Below, piece by piece: positions 32,302 through 40,686 of a stretch of 64,000 nucleotides of DNA (position 1 is its first letter; each line of letters begins with the position of its first letter). A program made the translations under genes and the position numbers. Origin of the DNA: Rhodococcus sp. 06-235-1A (GTDB lineage Bacteria > Actinomycetota > Actinomycetes > Mycobacteriales > Mycobacteriaceae); the NCBI RefSeq assembly GCF_002258785.1, contig NZ_NOYI01000009.1:186001-250000 (forward strand), given 5' to 3'. Below the pieces are notes generated by a model. That model had not been told where the DNA came from. It made no database searches and saw only the letters and a list, made by a program, of their open reading frames with translations.

Positions 32302-32600
32302 TAGTTCGGGTCCGCCAGTCATCCCGTCCGCGGTGGACTTCTTCTGGGAAGGCTGGATCGAGCCATACGTTTCTGGGGAGGGTCGGCAGAGCCATCGCAC
32401 CGAGCGGACGGGGTTGCCCGATCGGGCTGGGTCCAACTGTGCCCAACGTCGCCAGGTTCCTCGATCGCGTGCGACCAGGTCTCCTTCCTGCCGTCGGACA
32501 CGCCCAATTCAGGTGTTACTGGCTCCGAAGGTGCCGCGGAAGGCGAACTGGGAGGAGTTACAGTCATGTCGTTTGGCGATCCGTGCCCGAGCACGGGAAG

Positions 32601-33278
32601 ATGTTTCACGTGGAACAAGAACGCTCGGATAGCACTGAATTGATGGCAATCGCAGAGCAGGTTTTTGGGGACCGTCTCGAACTCGCCCGCAGGTATCACG
32701 ACTCGTTGGCGACGGCCGGAGTCGAGCGCGGACTCATCGGACCACGAGAGGTTCCACGGCTCTGGGAGCGCCACATCCTCAACTGCGCCGCAATCGGTGA
32801 GCTCATCGACGAGGGCGAGAGTGTCGTCGACATCGGCAGCGGTGCCGGCCTTCCCGGAATACCGTTGGCGATTGCTCGTCCGGATCTACGGGTCACGCTC
32901 GTGGAGCCACTTCTTCGTCGCACCGTGTACCTCGCCGAGTTCATCGACGAGCACGATCTCAACGTCCTCGTGGTTCGGGGCCGCGCGGAGCAGCCCGGCG
33001 TCAAGAAAGAGGCCGGCGGCGCTGATGTGGTCACATCGAGGGCGGTGGCACCGTTGGAGAAGCTCGCCAAGTGGTCGCTTCCACTCGTACACGAGAACGG
33101 TCGGATGCTGGCTCTCAAGGGATCCAGTGCCGGAGAAGAGATCGAACGAGACCGGGCTTCCCTCACTCGGATGGGTGCTGGCAAGCTGGAGGTAGTGGAG
33201 TGTGGAGTGGGTCTGTTGCCCACTCCCACCATCGTCGTCAGAGCGGTCCGTCAGCCTCGGAGACTGAGTCGTCACTGA
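32601..33278 (+). CDS. rsmG: 16S rRNA (guanine-N7) methyltransferase RsmG
   Basis: 225 residues if it starts at ATG 32601 (211 from ATG 32643). S-adenosylmethionine-binding motif [21 protein letters not shown]; the family region [19 protein letters not shown] is present. It methylates 16S rRNA near G518/G527. The 32601 start makes MFHVEQ, encoded by a parS-like palindrome (32602-32617), a feature seen in many actinobacterial rsmG annotations; the region before 32643 has no convincing ribosome-binding site for either start, so the true start is open. Confidence 0.92.
   Translation: MFHVEQERSDSTELMAIAEQVFGDRLELARRYHDSLATAGVERGLIGPREVPRLWERHILNCAAIGELIDEGESVVDIGSGAGLPGIPLAIARPDLRVTLVEPLLRRTVYLAEFIDEHDLNVLVVRGRAEQPGVKKEAGGADVVTSRAVAPLEKLAKWSLPLVHENGRMLALKGSSAGEEIERDRASLTRMGAGKLEVVECGVGLLPTPTIVVRAVRQPRRLSRH
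32602..32617. promoter_or_regulatory. parS-like site 4, overlapping the rsmG start
   Basis: TGTTTCACGTGGAACA, one mismatch from the exact palindrome (A to G on the right arm). Confidence 0.75.
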
Positions 33279-33360
33279 CTTTCGATCGTGGGCCGTCGAG
33301 TCCCGCGCTCGTTCCTATCGATCGTATTGAACACAGTCAGTTCCGCACTAAGGAGCACAT

Positions 33361-34365
33361 ATGTCGGGTGGGTCCGATCCCGCTGTTTCACGTGAAACAG
33401 CATCGAAAAAGAACGCGTCCAACGTGGCCGAGTCGGAGGTGAAGAAGAGTTCCGGGTTCGAGTACACCAACGCGATCTCCCCCGACGACACTCCGATAGG
33501 CGCCGCCGCACATCGAGCCAGTCAGGTTCTGCACCCTGGATCGGTGTCGCTCCCGAAGCCGGCGAAACGGCGCATGCTGACGATCGCCAACCAGAAGGGC
33601 GGGGTCGGCAAGACCACCACCGCGGTGAACCTGGCTGCCGCGCTCGCCCTGCAGGGCCTGACGGTTCTGGTGGTCGATCTCGACCCCCAGGGCAACGCCA
33701 GCACCGCTCTGGGCGTCGAGCATCACTCCGGTGTGCCGTCGAGCTACGAGGTGCTCATCGGCGAAGTCAGCGCCAAAGACGCTGTTCAGCAGAGCCCGCA
33801 CAGCGAACGACTCTTCTGCATTCCGGCCACTATCGACCTCGCCGGAGCCGAGATCGAGTTGGTGTCGATGGTCGCGCGAGAGGGCCGCTTGAAGACCGCG
33901 CTGTCGGTAGAGGAGCTCGCCGGGATCGATGCGGACTTCATCCTGATCGACTGCCCGCCATCGCTCGGCCTGCTCACGGTCAACGCGCTCGTTGCAGCCA
34001 CCGAGGTACTGATTCCGATCCAATGCGAGTACTACGCACTCGAAGGCGTGGGACAGCTCTTGCGCAATATCGAGCTGGTGCAGTCTCATCTGAACCCCGA
34101 ACTACATGTCTCCACGGTGATCCTGACGATGTACGACGGCCGTACGAAGTTGGCGGACCAGGTCGCGGAAGAGGTCCGCAAGCACTTCGGCGATGCCGTG
34201 CTTCGGGCCGTCATCCCACGGAGCGTCAAGGTATCCGAGGCACCCGGCTACGGCATGACGGTCCTCGATTACGACCCCGGTTCACGAGGGGCAATGAGTT
34301 ACCTGGACGCGGGACGAGAACTCGCCGCGCGGTCGGCCGGCATCGACGAAGCACGAAAGAAGTAA
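33361..34365 (+). CDS. parA: Chromosome-partitioning ATPase ParA
   Basis: 334 residues. Deviant Walker A QKGGVGKTTTAVNLAAALAL near residue 78-97, second motif VVDLDPQGNASTALGVEHH and a later DFILIDCPPSLGLL (Walker B). The N-terminal ~55 residues are extra and Ser/Lys-rich. The start ATG 33361 has AAGGAG at about 33350, a good ribosome-binding site. Codons 9-14 (VSRETA) are part of a parS palindrome. It lies 82 bases after rsmG and 4 bases before parB. Confidence 0.96.
   Translation: MSGGSDPAVSRETASKKNASNVAESEVKKSSGFEYTNAISPDDTPIGAAAHRASQVLHPGSVSLPKPAKRRMLTIANQKGGVGKTTTAVNLAAALALQGLTVLVVDLDPQGNASTALGVEHHSGVPSSYEVLIGEVSAKDAVQQSPHSERLFCIPATIDLAGAEIELVSMVAREGRLKTALSVEELAGIDADFILIDCPPSLGLLTVNALVAATEVLIPIQCEYYALEGVGQLLRNIELVQSHLNPELHVSTVILTMYDGRTKLADQVAEEVRKHFGDAVLRAVIPRSVKVSEAPGYGMTVLDYDPGSRGAMSYLDAGRELAARSAGIDEARKK
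33383..33400. promoter_or_regulatory. parS site 5, inside parA
   Basis: CTGTTTCACGTGAAACAG, an 18-base perfect palindrome within the parA coding sequence, 22 bases after the start codon. Confidence 0.93.
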
Positions 34366-34369
34366 GTAG

Positions 34370-35446
34370 ATGAGCCAAACGCGTAAAGGTGGCCTCGGAC
34401 GAGGTCTGGCCTCGCTCATTCCCACGGGTCCGGATGCCGGGCCACGCCTCGGCAGCGCAGCCGCAGACGTGATCATCGGCGCGGATCGCAACGCCAAGGA
34501 CAAGCCGGATACGTCCACGAAGCCGAAGCGCGCGCCGTCGGCCGACGACGCAACGGAAACCGCGACGGCTCCCACCCCGACTCCACCAGTGCTCAACGGA
34601 GACGACCTCTCCCCCGTCGGCGCCGTGTATCGCGAGATCGCACCGGATCGAATCGAAGCCAATCCGAAGCAGCCGAGGCACGTATTCGACGACGACTCGT
34701 TGGCGGAACTGGTTCACTCGATCCGCGAATTCGGGCTCATGCAGCCCATCGTGGTTCGTCTCGTATCGGGCTCTGCCGCCGCCGGGGACGCGAAGTATCA
34801 GCTCGTCATGGGCGAGCGTCGGTGGCGAGCGAGCCAGGAAGCCGGCCTCGACACTATCCCCGCGATTGTTCGAGAGACCGCAGACGACGCGATGTTGCGC
34901 GATGCGTTGCTCGAGAACATCCATCGAGTGCAGCTCAATCCGCTCGAAGAAGCGGCCGCGTACCAACAGTTGCTCGAGGAATTCAACGTGACTCACGAGG
35001 AGTTGGCCGCGAAAATCGGGCGATCGCGTCCGGTCGTGACCAATATGATCCGACTGTTGAAGCTGCCGATTCCTGTGCAAAGACGAGTAGCGGCAGGAGT
35101 TCTGTCGGCCGGACATGCCCGCGCGTTGCTGTCGCTGGACGCAGCATCCGAGGCGCAGGAGTCGCTGGCTGCCCGAATCGTTGCGGAAGGTCTGTCCGTC
35201 CGCGCGACCGAAGAGGCCGTCACTCTGGCCAACCGTGAGGACGGCAAGAGCCCGGAACCGGCTCCCCGACGCAAGCCGATTCAGATGCCGGGCCTTCAGG
35301 ACGTCGCCGATCGTCTCTCCGATTCCTTCGATACTCGGGTGACGGTCAGTCTCGGCAAGCGAAAAGGCAAGATCGTTGTCGAATTCGGGTCGGTCGACGA
35401 CCTCGAAAGAATCGTCGAGATGATGGAAGCGCAGAAGAAAAAGTAG
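34370..35446 (+). CDS. parB: Chromosome-partitioning protein ParB
   Basis: 358 residues. N-terminal CTPase/ParA-interaction start [13 protein letters not shown], ParB box LIMQPIVVR, arginine patch [12 protein letters not shown], central helix-turn-helix [28 protein letters not shown], and a C-terminal dimer domain ([24 protein letters not shown]). ParB spreads from parS sites and recruits SMC. A disordered Lys/Thr/Pro linker (about residues 35-75) follows the ParA-contact segment. Confidence 0.97.
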   Translation: MSQTRKGGLGRGLASLIPTGPDAGPRLGSAAADVIIGADRNAKDKPDTSTKPKRAPSADDATETATAPTPTPPVLNGDDLSPVGAVYREIAPDRIEANPKQPRHVFDDDSLAELVHSIREFGLMQPIVVRLVSGSAAAGDAKYQLVMGERRWRASQEAGLDTIPAIVRETADDAMLRDALLENIHRVQLNPLEEAAAYQQLLEEFNVTHEELAAKIGRSRPVVTNMIRLLKLPIPVQRRVAAGVLSAGHARALLSLDAASEAQESLAARIVAEGLSVRATEEAVTLANREDGKSPEPAPRRKPIQMPGLQDVADRLSDSFDTRVTVSLGKRKGKIVVEFGSVDDLERIVEMMEAQKKK

Positions 35447-35681
35447 CGGCGTTTTTTCAGGACCAGACATACACGGCCGAAACGTCACTGTGACGTAGCT
35501 CGACGATCGAAGGTCTGAAATGCCCGGTTGTTTCTCGAAAATCACTGTCAGACAACTCATTTCACGGAAGCGGTCCGGACGGCGGGTGCGGCAACCGAAT
35601 CGCCTATCCTTGTCGAGGGGCGGATCGGCTCCGATGGAGAATTCCCGCGTTGGAACGAATGCACGAAGGCTGAGGTAAGCG
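35447..35681. other. Spacer between parB and the acetyltransferase-like gene
   Basis: 235 bases without a convincing gene. Both neighbours are on the plus strand. The GTTTTTTC at 35449-35456 after the parB stop might be part of a terminator, but I see no strong stem. Confidence 0.4.
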
Positions 35682-36362
35682 GTGTCGGCGATGGTGACCG
35701 GAGTGACGCTCGGCTCGTTCGAGCATTTGCCGCATCATTCGCGGAGGTGCAGTTTCTGGGTGCTCGATCCGGCCTCCGAAAGTTCGACCGTCGACCTCGA
35801 GTTCGAGAACGAAGTGTGGTTGTCGACGATCATGCTCGAGTGGGGATCGTGTGGGCAGCTGCTGTCTGTCGACGGGAAGACGATCGGATGCGCACTCTAT
35901 TGCCCACCGCGTGCTGTTCCCCGCGCGAGGACGTTTCCGACGTCGCCCGTCAGCCACGACGCGGTTCTACTGACCCAACTTCGGATCGACTCGCCGGAGG
36001 ATGCCGACCTGCACTCGGCCACCCTGATCCAGGCAGTGGTGGGAGATCTTGTCAACCGCGGCGTGCGCGCCCTCGAGGCATTCGGTATTCGACGCAATGC
36101 CGACGACGCCGCGGTTGTCGTTCCGAACGCCACGGCACATCTGACATGTTCGGCGTCGACCTGCATGATCGAAGCGGACTTCCTCGAGAAGGTCGGTTTC
36201 GAGGTGATCGCTCCCCACCACAGATTCCCCAGGCTACGACTGGAGCTCGATCGCGATCACGGGTGGAAGCAGGACGTCGAATCTGCGCTCGAACATTTGC
36301 TCGTCGCGGCCAGCATCTCCGTCGTCGATATCGAACAGAAGTCGACGGTAGGCACCCGCTGA
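35682..36362 (+). CDS. GNAT-like acetyltransferase-type protein (Rv3916c-like)
   Basis: 226 residues. The fold can only be guessed: an LDFENEVWL-type start, GKTIGCALYCPP, DAVLLTQLRID and a GNAT-like cofactor region (GVRALEAFGIRRN; ADFLEKVGFEVI). The position after parB matches the Rv3916c orthologue. No firm acetyl-CoA-binding motif is visible, so function is open. GTG 35682 has GAGG six bases upstream. Confidence 0.75.
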   Translation: MSAMVTGVTLGSFEHLPHHSRRCSFWVLDPASESSTVDLEFENEVWLSTIMLEWGSCGQLLSVDGKTIGCALYCPPRAVPRARTFPTSPVSHDAVLLTQLRIDSPEDADLHSATLIQAVVGDLVNRGVRALEAFGIRRNADDAAVVVPNATAHLTCSASTCMIEADFLEKVGFEVIAPHHRFPRLRLELDRDHGWKQDVESALEHLLVAASISVVDIEQKSTVGTR

Positions 36363-36383
36363 CGCCGATGCGGACGCTTTCGG

Positions 36384-37577
36384 TCAGGGGAGATCGGCTG
36401 CGGCGAGTTCCTCGGCCAACAGTTCGGCGAATGTGAAGGTTCCGGTGGGCTGGTCGTCCTGACCCAACAGATACAGGCGCTTGACGGCGATCAGAATCGC
36501 TTCGGCGATGATGTCGCGGAACCTCGGGTCGCTGAGCACCTCGACATCGGATTCGTTGGTGAGGTACCCGAGGTCTATCTGAATGGTCGGCATGTTGGTC
36601 AGGCGCAGCAGATCCCACGTACGTCCATGGCTCCGGCAGTCGAGAAGCGGTGTGCGAGCAACAATTTCACGCTGCACATAGCTGGTCAGAACTTGGCCGA
36701 TCATGGAGGTGGATCCGTGAGAGTTGCCGAAGTGGAAACTGGCTACGCCGTTGGCCACCGGGCTGGTGCTCGACGCGCACCGCAGCGAGATCATCAGATC
36801 GGCACCCCAGGCGTTGGCCGTTTCGGCGCGATCGGCCACCGACGGATTGGTACCGCGGGCCCGGGAGAGGAACGTTTCCATTCCGGTTGCCGCCATGCGG
36901 CCCTCGAGTCGACTGGCCAGATCCCACAGAATCTCGGACTCGGACACTCGGCCCAGTGATCCGTCGACGATGCGTCCGGTGTCGGCACCACCGAGGTCGG
37001 GATCGATGACGATGCGCTTGCCGGTCAGTTGTGGCCCCGACTTGCGGACGAGTTCCTCTTCGCTCATCGCGTGCGGTGACCCACCGGTGACGCGAGTTCC
37101 GAGCAGATCGAGAGAACGCAGTGTTGCCGGCCCGCAGATTCCGTCCGGCGAGAGCCCTATTTCTCGCTGGAACGAGGACAGGCCCTCGTGGGTGCGAGGG
37201 CCGAAGAAGCCGTCGACGCGTTCGCTGTAGAAACCGAGGTCCTGCAATCGGGTCTGCAGGGCGGCGACATCGTCTCCGTACAGCGGGGCGGACAGCTGGT
37301 AGATGAGGGTTCGGGCGCCGAGTCGGTACGACGCTTCCTTCAAAGCGCGGTAGGTGGCCGGGCCGACCACACCGTCGACCAACAGACCGCGGTGTTGCTG
37401 GAATGCACGGACGGCTCCGTCGAGCGCTGCGTCGAAGACGGACCCGGGTGCCGTCCAGTGTCCGTCGTCCATCGGACCGGGTGGAACTACTGCTTCGTTG
37501 AGAAATCCGAGAGCCGTGAGGGTGCCGCGGACCTCGGCGACGGCGGGTCCGGAATCGCCGTGACTGAGTTCCTGCAT
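36384..37577 (-). CDS. cwlM: CwlM-type N-acetylmuramoyl-L-alanine amidase homologue
   Basis: 397 residues from ATG 37577 (MQELSHGDSGP). Two N-terminal peptidoglycan-binding repeats (AVRAFQQHRGLLVDGVVGPATYRALKEAS; LQTRLQDLGFYSERVDGFFGPRTHEGLSSFQ), then an amidase_3 domain from GKRIVIDPDLGGAD with FHFGNSHGS and CRSHGRTWDLLRLTNMPTIQIDLGYLTNESD. M. tuberculosis CwlM is a PknB substrate that activates MurA; the length and motifs match it closely. No signal peptide is visible, consistent with a cytoplasmic regulator. The frame upstream of 37577 contains the palindrome and is not part of the gene. Confidence 0.9.
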   Translation of the reverse strand: MQELSHGDSGPAVAEVRGTLTALGFLNEAVVPPGPMDDGHWTAPGSVFDAALDGAVRAFQQHRGLLVDGVVGPATYRALKEASYRLGARTLIYQLSAPLYGDDVAALQTRLQDLGFYSERVDGFFGPRTHEGLSSFQREIGLSPDGICGPATLRSLDLLGTRVTGGSPHAMSEEELVRKSGPQLTGKRIVIDPDLGGADTGRIVDGSLGRVSESEILWDLASRLEGRMAATGMETFLSRARGTNPSVADRAETANAWGADLMISLRCASSTSPVANGVASFHFGNSHGSTSMIGQVLTSYVQREIVARTPLLDCRSHGRTWDLLRLTNMPTIQIDLGYLTNESDVEVLSDPRFRDIIAEAILIAVKRLYLLGQDDQPTGTFTFAELLAEELAAADLP

Positions 37578-37629
37578 CCTCGACAAAACCTCTCGATCGT
37601 TCTGACGGCTCCCATATCTGGGTGCATCC

Positions 37630-37658
37630 GATGTGCCGACGCTCAGCGTCGGCACATC
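37630..37658. terminator. Large hairpin between trxA and cwlM
   Basis: GATGTGCCGACGCT (37630-37643) and AGCGTCGGCACATC (37645-37658) are 14-base exact inverted arms with a single-base centre. Lies 57 bases after the trxA stop and 52 bases before cwlM, so it may end the trxB-trxA transcript (minus strand) or act as an operator for cwlM. No T-run. Confidence 0.65.
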
Positions 37659-37715
37659 AGACGATTGTCGCAGAAAGACTGCGTTCTGCTGCAATCCCCA
37701 CCGTTCGGAGGTGAA

Positions 37716-38048
37716 TCAGATAACGCCTTCGAGGTCCTTGAGCAGCGCGGCCTTGCCTTTGGCACCGACAATTTGCTTGACCGGCTTGCCACCCTGGAAC
37801 AGGATGAGCGTCGGAATCGACATGACCTTGAAGTCACGAGCGGCCTGCGGGTTGGCGTCGATGTCGAGCTTGGCGATCGTCAGCTTGTCCTTGTGCTCGG
37901 CGGCGATCTCCTCGAGTACCGGCGCGACCATCTTGCACGGTCCGCACCAGGTGGCCCAGAAGTCGACCAGAACGGGCTTCTCGCTGGTCAGTACATCGTC
38001 GACGAACGATGCGTCGGTGATGGTGACTGTGCTCTTGTCGTCGGACAT
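37716..38048 (-). CDS. trxA: Thioredoxin
   Basis: 110 residues. Active site WATWCGPCKMVAPVL and the cis-Pro segment VMSIPTLILFQGG are intact. It reduces protein disulfides in the cytoplasm, re-reduced by TrxB. Start ATG 38048. The TrxB gene ends 43 bases upstream (minus strand), so the two form an operon. Confidence 0.97.
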   Translation of the reverse strand: MSDDKSTVTITDASFVDDVLTSEKPVLVDFWATWCGPCKMVAPVLEEIAAEHKDKLTIAKLDIDANPQAARDFKVMSIPTLILFQGGKPVKQIVGAKGKAALLKDLEGVI

Positions 38049-38091
38049 TTCTATCTCCTCGATGTGTGAAGCGGTGTGTGAGCTGGGCCGG

Positions 38092-39081
38092 TCAGGCGTT
38101 GACGACGTCGACCGGCTGGTCGGCGTGTTCGAGCGTGTTGGTGGTGATGTCGCCCTGCTCGGCCAACCAACGCTCGGCGTCGATCGATGCGGTGCATCCC
38201 GTGCCCGCAGCGGTGATGGCTTGCTGGTACACGTGGTCGACGAGGTCTCCGGCAGCGAACACGCCTTCGACGGACGTGGCCGAGGACGGCGAGGCGACCT
38301 TGACGTAGCCTGCCTCGTCGAGTTCGACCTGGCCCTTGACCAGTTCGTTGCGGGGATCGTGGCCGATGGCGACGAACATTCCGGTGACGTCCAGCGTGGA
38401 CTTCTCGCCGGTGACGGCGTGCTCGATCGAGATTCCGGTGACGCTGGTGTCGCCGAGAACCTCGAGGACCTTGGTGTCGGTGAGAAAGCGAATCTTGTCG
38501 TTGTTCTTGGCGCGCTCGAGCATGATGCGCGACGCCCGGAACTCGCTGCGGCGGTGCACGATGGTCACGCTGCGAGCGAACCGGGTGAGGAAGGTCGCTT
38601 CCTCCATCGCCGAGTCGCCGCCACCGATGACCGCGATGTCCTGGTCGCGGAAGAAGAAGCCGTCACAGGTGGCACAGGCGCTGACGCCGCGGCCCAGCAG
38701 CTTCTCCTCACCGGGAATGGACAGGTAGCGAGCAGCTGCGCCCATGGCCAGGATGACCGCGCGTGCCTGGTAGGTCTCGCCGCCGGCGGACACGGTTTTG
38801 ATCGGCCCGGTCAGCTCGAGCTCTTCGACGTCCTCGGTGCGGATGTCGGCGCCGAATCGCTTCGCCTGTTCGCGCATCTGCTCCATCAGATCGGGACCCA
38901 TGATGCCCTCACGGAACCCGGGGAAGTTCTCGACCTCGGTTGTCGTCATGAGCGCACCACCGAACTGTGTTCCCTCGAACAGGATCGGTTCCAGTTCTGC
39001 GCGGGCCGCGTAGACACCGGCGGTGTAGCCGGCCGGTCCCGAGCCGACGATGATGAGATCGTGAACCTTGGGGGTACTCAA
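38092..39081 (-). CDS. trxB: Thioredoxin reductase
   Basis: 329 residues from TTG 39081 (GGAAGG six bases upstream). FAD-binding [19 protein letters not shown], redox-active CATC in [18 protein letters not shown]-binding [16 protein letters not shown] and FAD-binding [23 protein letters not shown]. It reduces thioredoxin with NADPH. Upstream frame to 39174 has no similarity, and 39081 begins [14 protein letters not shown], the family N-terminus. The start is a rare TTG. Confidence 0.97.
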   Translation of the reverse strand: MSTPKVHDLIIVGSGPAGYTAGVYAARAELEPILFEGTQFGGALMTTTEVENFPGFREGIMGPDLMEQMREQAKRFGADIRTEDVEELELTGPIKTVSAGGETYQARAVILAMGAAARYLSIPGEEKLLGRGVSACATCDGFFFRDQDIAVIGGGDSAMEEATFLTRFARSVTIVHRRSEFRASRIMLERAKNNDKIRFLTDTKVLEVLGDTSVTGISIEHAVTGEKSTLDVTGMFVAIGHDPRNELVKGQVELDEAGYVKVASPSSATSVEGVFAAGDLVDHVYQQAITAAGTGCTASIDAERWLAEQGDITTNTLEHADQPVDVVNA

Positions 39082-39207
39082 TGCAGACCTTCCGATCTTG
39101 TGCGGCGTGTACTGGTCGCCGACAGCCGAGTGCACACTGCACGCGCCGGTCGACGTACATCTGGTCAACACCACCCTAGAGGCAGTTGTTCCCCGGAGAG
39201 AGATGTG

Positions 39208-39945
39208 TCAGCCGATATCGCGCCGCGTGAGGACATCGGGGTTGGTGGCGCCGCAGTCGTTGCCCACGGCCAGGGCGATGAACTGGGCCGGCTGTGCGCC
39301 TGCCAGCACCAACAGGGTCCCGTCTCGGCCGTCGACTCTGACCTGGCTGGATCCTAGGACCGCCGTTGCAGGGTCGACGTCATTGGCCGCCAGGCAGGCC
39401 GCAAGGCTGGCCGGATCCGACAGCGCACCGGGATCCCGCTTGCCGACGATGCTGAACGCGACACCGGAGTCGAGGTCGGCGGGATCGAGGATCAGCGATC
39501 CGTCGGGTGCCGGTGACGGGTCTGCGGCAACGGATTCGGGTGCGTCCGGGGTGCGCCACACCGCTGCGAACACGACCGAGCCGACGGCGAGAAGCGCTGC
39601 GGCAGCGGCAATTCCGAGAACCACATGACGCCTGCGGGACCGGAGCGGAACCACAACCGGATCGCTGAACTGCGGAGTGGACTCCTCGACGGATTGGATC
39701 GTGCGATCGATCCGTTCGACCACGTCCGGCGGAATCGACAACGTCCCGGTCGAATCCTCACCCACCTGGTGCAGCCGAGCCGACATCGCGTCGAGACCGG
39801 CGAGGATTCGCATCGACTCCTCATCGCGGCGAACCAGCGGCCACAGCCGGCTGCTGACTGCCTCGGGAAGGGCATCGGCATGTAGTTCGGCCAGCAACTC
39901 CGGTGAGAACGGGGCCTCCGGTAGAGCGTCGGTGCTCGACGACAC
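39208..39945 (-). CDS. Anti-sigma factor-like membrane protein (next to sigM; Rv3912-like)
   Basis: 245 residues: a cytoplasmic N-terminal ~100, one membrane helix (RHVVLGIAAAAALLAVGSVVFAAVW), and an outer C-terminal part with many Asp/Pro and Cys residues. Position directly after sigM (the stop of sigM is 60 bases upstream, minus strand) matches the SigM anti-sigma factor of mycobacteria (Rv3912). No HxxxCxxC zinc motif is visible in the N-terminus, so the assignment is from context. Confidence 0.75.
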   Translation of the reverse strand: MSSSTDALPEAPFSPELLAELHADALPEAVSSRLWPLVRRDEESMRILAGLDAMSARLHQVGEDSTGTLSIPPDVVERIDRTIQSVEESTPQFSDPVVVPLRSRRRHVVLGIAAAAALLAVGSVVFAAVWRTPDAPESVAADPSPAPDGSLILDPADLDSGVAFSIVGKRDPGALSDPASLAACLAANDVDPATAVLGSSQVRVDGRDGTLLVLAGAQPAQFIALAVGNDCGATNPDVLTRRDIG

Positions 39946-40005
39946 GTTTCTGCCCTCCCTTCGCCGAAGCTGCTTTGTCTCTCACACGGTATAGACGCGA
40001 GGGGT

Positions 40006-40587
40006 CTAGATTCGGTTCCCTGCGTCCTTCAAGTAAGCGAGCTGCGTGGCGAGCTTGAGTCGACCGCGCGCGCATCGACTCTTGACGGTACCGGTGGGAA
40101 CGCCGAGCAACGCGGCGGCGTCTGCCACCGAGTACCCCTCCATGTCCACCACGACCACGGCTGCGCGCTGATCGGGCGGCAGCGTCATCAGAGCCTGGCG
40201 AACCAGAATGGTGGTCTCGGTTTCGGAGATGCGGTCTCTGGGAGATGCAGGCTCGTGACTTTCGTTCTCGCTCAACGGAACCGAGGGGCGTGCTTTGTTT
40301 CGGCGGATGCGGTCGAGGCAGGCGTTGACGACGATCTTGTGTAACCAGCTGCGCACGGCGGCGTCGGCTCGAAACGATCCGGCTGTGCGATGCGCGGAGA
40401 ACAGAGCCTCCTGCAGGGCATCGGACGCGTCCTCGGGCGTGTAGCTCGTACGACGAGCGGTCAGCCACAGATGCTCGTGGTGTCGGTAGATCAACGTTGC
40501 GAATGCATTCGGCTCCCCGGCCGCATGAGCAGCCAGAAGTTCCACATCCGTGCGCTCCCCTAGCGCCGAATCGATACGTTCGGTCAT
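40006..40587 (-). CDS. sigM: ECF sigma factor SigM
   Basis: 193 residues. Region 2 (LIYRHHEHLWLTARRTSYTPEDASDALQEALFSAHRT, -10 contact) and region 4 (LPPDQRAAVVVVDMEGYSVADAAALLGVPTGTVKSRCARGRLKLA, -35 contact helix-turn-helix) are intact. It belongs to the SigM group by position beside murJ, trxB and the anti-sigma-like gene. The start ATG 40587 is preceded only by a GGGGGGAG (40605-40598) that sits in the stem of a strong hairpin. Confidence 0.92.
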   Translation of the reverse strand: MTERIDSALGERTDVELLAAHAAGEPNAFATLIYRHHEHLWLTARRTSYTPEDASDALQEALFSAHRTAGSFRADAAVRSWLHKIVVNACLDRIRRNKARPSVPLSENESHEPASPRDRISETETTILVRQALMTLPPDQRAAVVVVDMEGYSVADAAALLGVPTGTVKSRCARGRLKLATQLAYLKDAGNRI

Positions 40588-40590
40588 ACG

Positions 40591-40628
40591 AAAACGGCTC
40601 CCCCCGTGTTAACGCATTGGGGGGAGCC
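40591..40628 (-). terminator. Strong hairpin between murJ and sigM, overlapping the sigM ribosome-binding site
   Basis: Ten-base arms GGCTCCCCCC (40596-40605) and GGGGGGAGCC (40619-40628), loop 13 bases, followed on the minus strand by TTTT (40591-40594) and then, three bases later, the sigM ATG (40587). It can end the murJ transcript; the 3' arm contains the only purine-rich sequence before sigM. Confidence 0.8.
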
Positions 40629-40686
40629 TAGGCCATGGAGACCGTGAAGTACGAAACGAGCCGGTATTGCGTACCCAGCGTTGGAT

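Larger units (their letters stand above)
30992..32600. other. Long gene-poor region with parS sites between jag and rsmG
   Basis: About 1.6 kb. Reading frames exist on both strands (for example 31384-32037 plus, 31476-32078 minus, 30204-31379 minus), but they overlap one another, have Arg/Ser-rich composition without domain signs and no ribosome-binding sites I trust. Three parS palindromes lie inside (see separate entries) and a fourth near the right end, in the start of rsmG. Confidence 0.6.
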
